Assembly: GCA_963921795.1 (NCBI GenBank)
Contig: OY997639.1
Coordinates: 49,095,395-49,159,394, forward strand
DNA length: 64,000 nt
Origin: Nannobrachium achirus
Lineage: Eukaryota > Chordata > Actinopteri > Myctophiformes > Myctophidae
Direction: 5' to 3'
The translations under genes and the position numbers were made by a program. The notes below the pieces were generated by a model. That model had not been told where the DNA came from, ran no database searches, and was given only the letters and a program-made list of their open reading frames with translations. Shown here piece after piece: positions 1-64,000 of this stretch; position 1 is the stretch's first letter; each line of letters begins with the position of its first letter.

Positions 1-330
1 GTTCAACATACATTACTATAGTATACAACATCCTTGTATCCACAAGTTTCCAATGTCCCATCGTGCATTGCACAGAAGGTGTGCGGCAGTTCCGGCGCCG
101 CAGCCGAGTGTGATCTACAAGCTCACAGCGGTTGCATCTGCGACGCGACGTGAGCTCGTACCGGTATGTCAGCTGTTCTCCGGATGTGTCCCACACATAA
201 TGCTACAGTAAATTCTCGCAGAAACTGGTGGATAGTACAAAATAATTTATAATATAAGTAGGTAAAAAATAAAAGCGCTAATACAGGTCTAAGTCCACTT
301 ACTAAATTGTAATTCATGTATAAAGTAAGA

Positions 331-560
331 AAGGGATGCTCGAGTGGCACAGTGTTAACGTGTCTGTCCACCACCGCAGAGTCTGGGGGTTCGAATCCAC
401 TGCGGTGCATCTGGCTTTGTCAAGCATCAATACGAACACAATTGGCCCGTATTCGTGGGAGGGAAGCCAGGCAGGGAGTTTGATATTTGTCACTGTACTG
501 TACGTACTCCTACGGGCTGGGGCGGCTGTAAGTGTTGGGTGCCGGACGCAGGCTCTACGT
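331..560 (+). repeat. tRNA-derived SINE-like element
   Basis: A type II tRNA-like head starts near 333, with an A-box-like TGGCACAGTG (345-354) and a B box GGTTCGAATCC (388-398). The acceptor arm is only partly paired (GATGC with GCATC), so a working tRNA gene is unlikely. The body is interrupted at 560 by a hAT element and seems to resume at 980-1040. Confidence 0.6.
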
Positions 561-979
561 CAGGGGTGCCCACACTTTTTTGACTTGAGAGATTCTTTTA
601 ACATAACCAGCTCGACATGATAAAACTGAGGGGGGGCTTTGGAATAGTGGCACTGGCGTTACATATAGGACAAACTCTCTTGAAATGGGAAATAGTGGGG
701 GGAAAGACTGGAAGTGATAGGTTTTTGGGTTCTTTGTATAAATGCTACTGACTATTACTTTAGATGCCATGAAGGGAGCTGACAGGCCCTTCTTGATGAC
801 AATCAATCAAGTCACCTTATTTCAAGTGACAAATGCCAAAAAGAGGAGTTTTGTGATGTTTGTACAATACATATCATTCTTTATATTTTATTAATATTTG
901 TTTAGGGGCATGTCATGTGGTCTAACTGCAGTCTTTGTGATCTACTGGTAGATCACGATCTACCTTTTGGGCACCCCTG
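561..979. mobile_element. hAT-type MITE with 8-bp target-site duplication
   Basis: The element begins CAGGGGTGCCCA and ends with the complementary TGGGCACCCCTG after allowing the TTTTGGGCACCCCTG end. It is flanked by identical CTCTACGT octamers at 553-560 and 980-987. Terminal CAGGG repeats with 8-bp duplications are characteristic of the hAT superfamily. At 419 bp with no transposase frame, it is non-autonomous. The subterminal part at 940-963 has a small GATCTAC palindrome. Confidence 0.88.
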
Positions 980-1429
980 CTCTACGTCCTCTTGGTGGGG
1001 GATCCCCCTCCAGTACAACAGCAGTGACAACACACAGAAAAACGTGTGTGGGGAGGAATTTATTGGCATTATGACTAAAATTGGGGAGAACAGGGGGTGA
1101 AAAGCGAAAAACCTAATAATGTAGGTGAGTAACTATAGGCTACTAGGATATAGAATACAATTTAGAATTCCATTAGGTAGGGAAAAAAAGAGAAGAATTG
1201 AGAGCATAGCATGCATCGCAGTGCCAGCAGTGAGTCATGCCAGGCGATTTGCTTTGCATCTCCAGACAAAGAACATTGAGATGAAAAAAGAAAAGTATCT
1301 CTCCCAAGAGGTGAGAAGAGATTAAATTGTTGTGACACCACAGTAGCACAAAATCTTTCCAGAAGGCAATGGCTATGCAGTGTGAAAAGATCGTTTCATA
1401 TGGTAGAGCTGTATATCAAATCACACTGC

Positions 1430-1559
<130 letters not shown>

Positions 1560-2040
1560 CATTTGTTTTCAAAAATAATGAGCTTGGTTTATGACAGAAA
1601 TGTAAATAGCTTGGAGATAATTGCATTTGAGCTGAATCAAGGCAACTCCAATTTACAATCATAACTTCATCCTTTCATTTTGCACTCCCATGAGGGGAAG
1701 CAGTGTTGTGCTATAACTCTATTAGAGATTTGAAGGACAACGTCTGAAAAGATACGATGCATATCTCTTCCTCACGTCTAGAAGGAGCATGACGGGGTGG
1801 GTAGTTAACACAACCTGCACCCACGCCCGCTCCACACAGCCCAACAAGTGTTGACCATCAATCTAATATTCTTCAATAGTCAGTCAAAGGGAAGGCAGCC
1901 CTTAAAAGGATCCCTGCCTAATAAGCCTTATATGCCTTACACATACATTATAACTAGTCCTGTGCCCAGGGGTGTGCACAGTATATGAGGGATTGAATAA
2001 TGTCACTGAGGAGTCTCAGAAGTAATGTTGGAGAACCCAG

Positions 2041-2103
2041 ACCGGTGCCCGTTGGGCAGAATAGTCACCATTGACGTCCAGTTGTATAATACCTGTTGTA
2101 TCC

Positions 2104-2149
<46 letters not shown>

Positions 2150-2530
2150 GTCCTTCTTCTTCTTTCGTGTCCTTTTCATGCCCATACATTATATGGAGAT
2201 CTCTTATCTCTGTATGTCTGGCCATCCTTTATGCCCATAGATGGTGGTTCCATATCCAGGACAGTCTGTGATGTCATCTCCAAATTTGGGCACTGTAGTG
2301 ATGTCAGTCAGTGATGTCAGTCATCTCCAAATTTGTCCACTTGTTTCATCATGTCAGACAGACATTATTTGAGCATTGTTTCAGCATGTGGCTGTTTTGT
2401 TACCATGGTGGCGACACTGTTCCGCGTGATATCAGTCAGTGATGTCAGTCAGTGATGTCAGTCAGTGATGTCGGGCATTGTTTCAGCATGTGGCTGTTAC
2501 CATGCGGTCAGACGGCGGACGGACAGACAG

Positions 2531-2577
<47 letters not shown>

Positions 2578-2580
2578 TTC
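2041..2580. mobile_element. Probable hairpin-family repeat copy with inverted tetranucleotide tracts
   Basis: The stretch starts at a GTGCCC-GTT-GGGCA hairpin (2046-2058), as in the copy at 20.1 kb. It contains the family's 'TTTATGCCCATA' and 'TATATGGAGATC'-like words and carries (TCTG)n at 2104-2149 and the inverted form (GACA)n at 2520-2577. The far end is not defined. Confidence 0.5.
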
Positions 2581-2639
2581 CGTAAATTAATAGTTAGATT
2601 GCCCTATACTATTAATAGGCCTATAATAACTAACATATT

Positions 2640-2904
2640 ATATTTTATTTATTTTAGAAATAGTTCATCTTTTACTCAATAGGACAACTCCTGTCGAGAG
2701 TTGATGATGTCATTATGTCCATGTAAAATATAACTTATATAACTTAACTTATATAACAAGCATATGAGCAATATTTTAAATGTGTTTATTAGCACACACA
2801 TTCCACACATTCCAAAAGGCTGGACCACGTTGACATCATCAACTTGCGACGTTGTCCCTATTGAGTAAAAGATGAACTATTTCTAAAGTAAATAAAATAT
2901 TTAA
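2640..2904. mobile_element. Foldback element with about 83-nt inverted arms
   Basis: The arm at 2640-2722 is complementary, with few mismatches, to 2821-2904. Both contain TAGAAATAGTTCATCTTTTA and TTGATGATGTCA in opposite orientation. The loop is about 100 nt. No coding capacity was seen. The class is unknown; it is probably a MITE. Confidence 0.8.
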
Positions 2905-2928
2905 GGTGTTTTTATTTTTTATATTTAA

Positions 2929-3392
2929 TTAACTCATTGCATGCCAGGCCCGATAGTCCCGAGATTATTTCAATGTCTTTCCCTGCCAGGCCCGATAGTC
3001 CCGAGAATTTCCGCCATTTTGAAAGAAAAAAAAAACATTTTTTTCAAAAAAAAGTTTTTTTCAAAAAAAAAATCTGACCCCAAAAAATGTAGTAGGCATG
3101 ATAGAAATCGCGAAATTGCATGTTTAACCCCCATAGCAACCCCATCTATCAAACATGGCAGCCATCTTTGTTTACATTTTAGGAAAACATAATGGCTTCT
3201 ATCTCATGAATGCCTGAACGGATTTCCATTCGGATTTTTTTGTTTGAAAGCTGTGAGCAATGTGGACACACGTGGTGCATTATCTAGGCATGGGTGTGCA
3301 TGATCCGTGCACTATGAATTACATGGAAGTCTATGGAGACCAGAGGCACCGTAGAGTACGAAGGTATGTTAAAATGGCGGGGAATGTGTTAA
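2929..3392. mobile_element. TTAA-flanked, piggyBac-like MITE
   Basis: The element is bounded by TTAA at 2929-2932 and 3389-3392. The left end reads CTCATTGCATGCCA; the complement of the right end reads CACATTCCCCGCCA. A TTAA duplication with a CYCWTT...GCCA terminal motif fits piggyBac-like ends. Inside are a 45-bp-spaced duplication of GCCAGGCCCGATAGTCCCGAG-type sequence and A/T homopolymer runs. Confidence 0.6.
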
Positions 3393-4787
3393 AGAGGGCA
3401 TTTAGAATATATCAAGTCAAATAAGGCTTATTAGCCAGGGATCCTTTTAAAAGGTGCACTCAGGCCTGTCTGTGTCCCAGCTCTGGCAGTTTTGCTGCTG
3501 AGTATTCAGTTTGAAATGAATAATGTAAAGCACATGTGTATCATTCAGCATAGGAAATCGCATAGGCTCTTACAATTCTGTTTACGTTCCATGACTTTAC
3601 ATCTCAGTGGAAGTTGAAGGAAAGGCTATTACTTGACACAGAGGTCATGAGCAATGCTGCCCTTTTACTCTATCACAGCACACACCTGGACACTGCTGTA
3701 ATTCTGGTCCTCTGCTTACCACATTTGGCTAGCTCTGCTAAATACTCAAGAGTTTATAGCTGGTTCCACCACAGAAAGCAGGCAATTCTGAGATCCAAAG
3801 AAAAATTCTGCACATGCACTGACAAGTGTACTTAAGCTTGGTTTAGGGAACACTACTGATCATACAACACATTGAAGTACAACAACCTATCCAGAACATT
3901 TCATCTGCTGTCGTATTGCCAGTGTCTTTCTTTTTATTTCAAGGACCAGCATTTGGATATGTAGCAGCAGATTCAATATAAAGGATGTGTATTTGATGGG
4001 GGGAACAACAGTATTGTGCGTGAGTTGCCACACCACTGACGCATAAATACACAGGGGAGGTGAAGCACCCTCAAGTGGATATCCTATCATGAACAGAAAT
4101 GGTCACTTATTGAGCCAAGCAAGCCACAAGACAAGCTTGTTCTGAAGGGCATACAAAATAAGACAGGTTGTCAATCATACCATGGACAAGCCAAGGACAG
4201 CACAGATCGTTCTACAAGTATCGATTGGTGAATGGTTCAGCACCACTGCCAATGGACAGAGACAGGCCAGGTGCGCTGTGACCCAGCACCGTTCTTTTTT
4301 ATATGTAGGAATAAAACACCCAGGAGAGCAAAGCAGCGTACAGAGCTGCCACCAGACCTCAGTCTCCACAGAGACAGTATGCTTGTACTGTAGTTAAGAC
4401 ATTACCAACATAAAAAGAGACAGAAATCACATAGAATGCAATGATGGAATGACATACTACTGTACGTTGACAATATTATGAGTTGTGATTTTGTAGAAGC
4501 ACTTGCAATCTAATGCAAATTACTAATTTGTGGTTCTCTTCAAACTCTAAAAACTAGATATAATACAGCGGTCTACACCTTGTTTTAATTATCTGACGAG
4601 TGGGAAATGTTTCATGTCTATATTGCAACCTGTACAACCAGTCAAATTAAAAAAATATATACTAATATTTTTCCATTACGATTGACTGAGTGAACGTCCA
4701 AGACTACAGCAGGGTTTGGCATTTATGTAAATAAAGACCTAAGCTGAGAAAATCTAATTAGTGAATTAGGCCAAAGAAAGAACCTTA

Positions 4788-62274
<57,487 letters not shown>

Positions 62275-63769
62275 CTGTCATGAAATATAGGCTGCTATTC
62301 AAAAACACTTGACTATGAAGGCATACGGCAGATTGTTGCCAATTGCCAAAAGTGTTACATACCGGTAATATTTATGTCCAACATATGACGTGTTTAGAGT
62401 ATGTCATAGATGTCAATAGAATATTTAAATAATATTGAAATAGACAGTCTACTCTACATGTACCTATATCATGGTGTTTTTCTGATTGACACATTCACTG
62501 ACATTTACTCCCCTTTACTAAATGATAGGATAAAAACTCATATAAGAGAAGCAGGCATTCCTAAATGATTGTCAAGTTGTATCATTGAACCATTCAGCAT
62601 TTACAGCATACACATCAAATTCCTTACAAACAGCTGCCCCTAGAGACAAGTGTTTTTGGCGACGGCTTAAATGTGAGGGAAGCAAGTCCATGTAGATAGA
62701 ATATGTAATACCATATACATATTTCAAACAGGCAGCATCGGGAATAACGCTTTATCTCAGACAATAACATAAAACCCCATCCACCTTTATTCCCTTCATC
62801 TCATAATCCAAATGGCTGCATTTTACATACATGCAAGCACTTTCATTTGATGAATTATGCAGAAACTATCCGTAAATCTCAAATCGTGAATGGAATAGAT
62901 AGAGAATGGGAGCCACAATTGAACACAAATCCACCCATACTGCATCTGTTTTTCTAACTCAGACAGCAAAGCATGGTGTGCTCTATATCAATCCTCTACA
63001 CCCCCGCATACAAAGGACACAAATAACCTCCAGAGAGGAATAACCACCACTGGCATGACTTCACATTCACTTGCACAAATCAAATATGGAGAGGCAGTCA
63101 TGGTGGAATACAATTTCAGAATTACTATTGACTAGTAAGATGCCCTAAAATATAAGAGTTTTATTAAGAATCAAATGTACACAAAATTAAACAAATGCTA
63201 AATTGTGCTAAGCAGAATTGAAACTACCTAAGCCTATTCTTTGGTGATATGCAACTGCAACGAACAGAGGTGCTGTAAAGACATCTGTTGATCTGCATGT
63301 GTTGATGCCAGCAAAAGCGAATGATGATCGCCTGCCCCTAATCTTTGGCATCCCACAATCTCTGGCCATGGGGAGGACAATACCCACAGAATATGCATGT
63401 ATAACAACCTCATTACAATCCACGCCTAAGCATAATTACCATCATAACACTAATGGACACAGATTCAGTGCCAAGTCAATGGCTTGTTTGTCTAGGCGAG
63501 GCACATCAGTGGTTGACTATGGCACTTGCCTGTCCTTGTGATTTCAGAATGAACATTTGTCGGATGTGCACTCTTTATTAGCATGACTGCTCTTTATTGA
63601 TGTCACAGTGACTAGGTCTATATGGTACGGGGCTCAGTCAGATGTAGAAGAGTGCAGGAGTGCATACGCAAAGGCTATTACAAGCTCAGCTTTGAGCTCT
63701 CAGCTTTGGGGCTGAGCCAATTTCTTTTTGGAGCTGTGTGGAACACAAGCTCCCTATACGTGGCGGTGT

Positions 63770-63770
63770 G

Positions 63771-63809
<39 letters not shown>
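63770..63809. repeat. (TGTC)n microsatellite
   Basis: About ten tandem TGTC units. Confidence 0.97.
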
Positions 63810-63891
63810 ATGTAGCCTCTGGTGTAGCCTGAGTACCCTGGGTGACCAGAGAGGTGCTGTTGAGTCTAGCCTGCCCTGAGCATCAACTGCA

Positions 63892-63893
<2 letters not shown>

Positions 63894-63978
<85 letters not shown>
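63894..63978. repeat. (CA)n microsatellite
   Basis: About 84 nt of pure CA dinucleotides near the window edge. Confidence 0.98.
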
Positions 63979-63979
<1 letters not shown>

Positions 63980-64000
63980 CTCCACTTCGAACGGAGGTTC

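Larger units (their letters stand above)
62275..64000 (-). other. Intron upstream of exon 1 (partial)
   Basis: No exon for the first half of CUB3 was found. It carries (TGTC)n at 63770-63809 and (CA)n at 63894-63978. A 71-residue minus-strand frame at 63208-63423 matches nothing I recognise. Confidence 0.8.

Noticed and set aside
331-415. Functional tRNA gene (type II, with A and B boxes)
   Set aside because: The acceptor stem pairs only partly, no clean terminator follows, and the sequence continues into a repeat body, so a SINE head is more likely.
63208-63423. Possible upstream csmd3 exon
   Set aside because: It lacks CUB residues such as CGG or a SPNYP-like motif and does not end in phase 0 at a donor that would join exon 1.

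Overview
The window is eukaryotic, vertebrate and most likely teleost fish. It holds one split gene with large introns, no prokaryotic-style gene packing, long (CA)n, (GA)n and (GACA)n microsatellites, and fish-type transposon relics: L2-like and Rex3-like retrotransposon ends, hAT and TTAA-flanked MITEs, a Tc1-like relic and tRNA-derived SINEs. I cannot name the species.

The only gene I can support runs on the minus strand through nearly the whole window. It is an interior part of a CUB and sushi multiple domains gene. Eighteen exons (62274 down to 4789, 3140 coding nt, about 1046 codons) join in one open frame with compatible phases at all 17 junctions and GT/AG borders. They encode the end of one CUB domain, then alternating sushi and CUB domains, ending in the first half of another CUB. 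Compared with the human family as I remember it, this is CUB3 to CUB9 and sushi 3 to sushi 8. The residues fit CSMD3 clearly better than CSMD1. The start codon, signal peptide, promoter, C-terminal sushi array and transmembrane segment lie outside the window. Most CUBs are split over two exons, each sushi is one exon, and CUB4 is a single exon. No stop or frameshift was seen, so the gene looks functional.

Layout from low to high coordinates: 1-4.8 kb, intron with a hAT MITE inside a SINE and TTAA elements; 4.8-6.5 kb, exons 18 and 17; 6.5-14.1 kb, intron with an L2 fragment, a hAT element and a composite repeat of about 4.9 kb that includes a four-unit 448-bp array; 14.1-18.5 kb, exons 16-14 with microsatellites at splice sites; 18.5-31 kb, exons 13-9 among MITEs and LINE ends; 31-36.2 kb, exon 8 and a SINE; 36.2-48.9 kb, the largest intron, packed with a hairpin-ended repeat family and a 37-bp minisatellite; 48.9-52 kb, exons 7-5 among foldback elements; 52-60 kb, an intron with Rex3-like, Tc1-like and foldback relics; 60.2-62.3 kb, exons 4-1; 62.3-64 kb, intron.

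The best candidate for something little described is the hairpin-ended repeat family at about 2, 15.8-16.4, 20.1-20.7, 41.1-46.7, 50.5-51.1 and 56.2-57.0 kb. Its copies have palindromic ends whose stems differ in sequence but stay paired, ACGG-type microsatellites next to the 3' hairpin, and a palindromic minisatellite core. Non-autonomous Helitron/Helentron-like elements are the closest known model, but that is inference.
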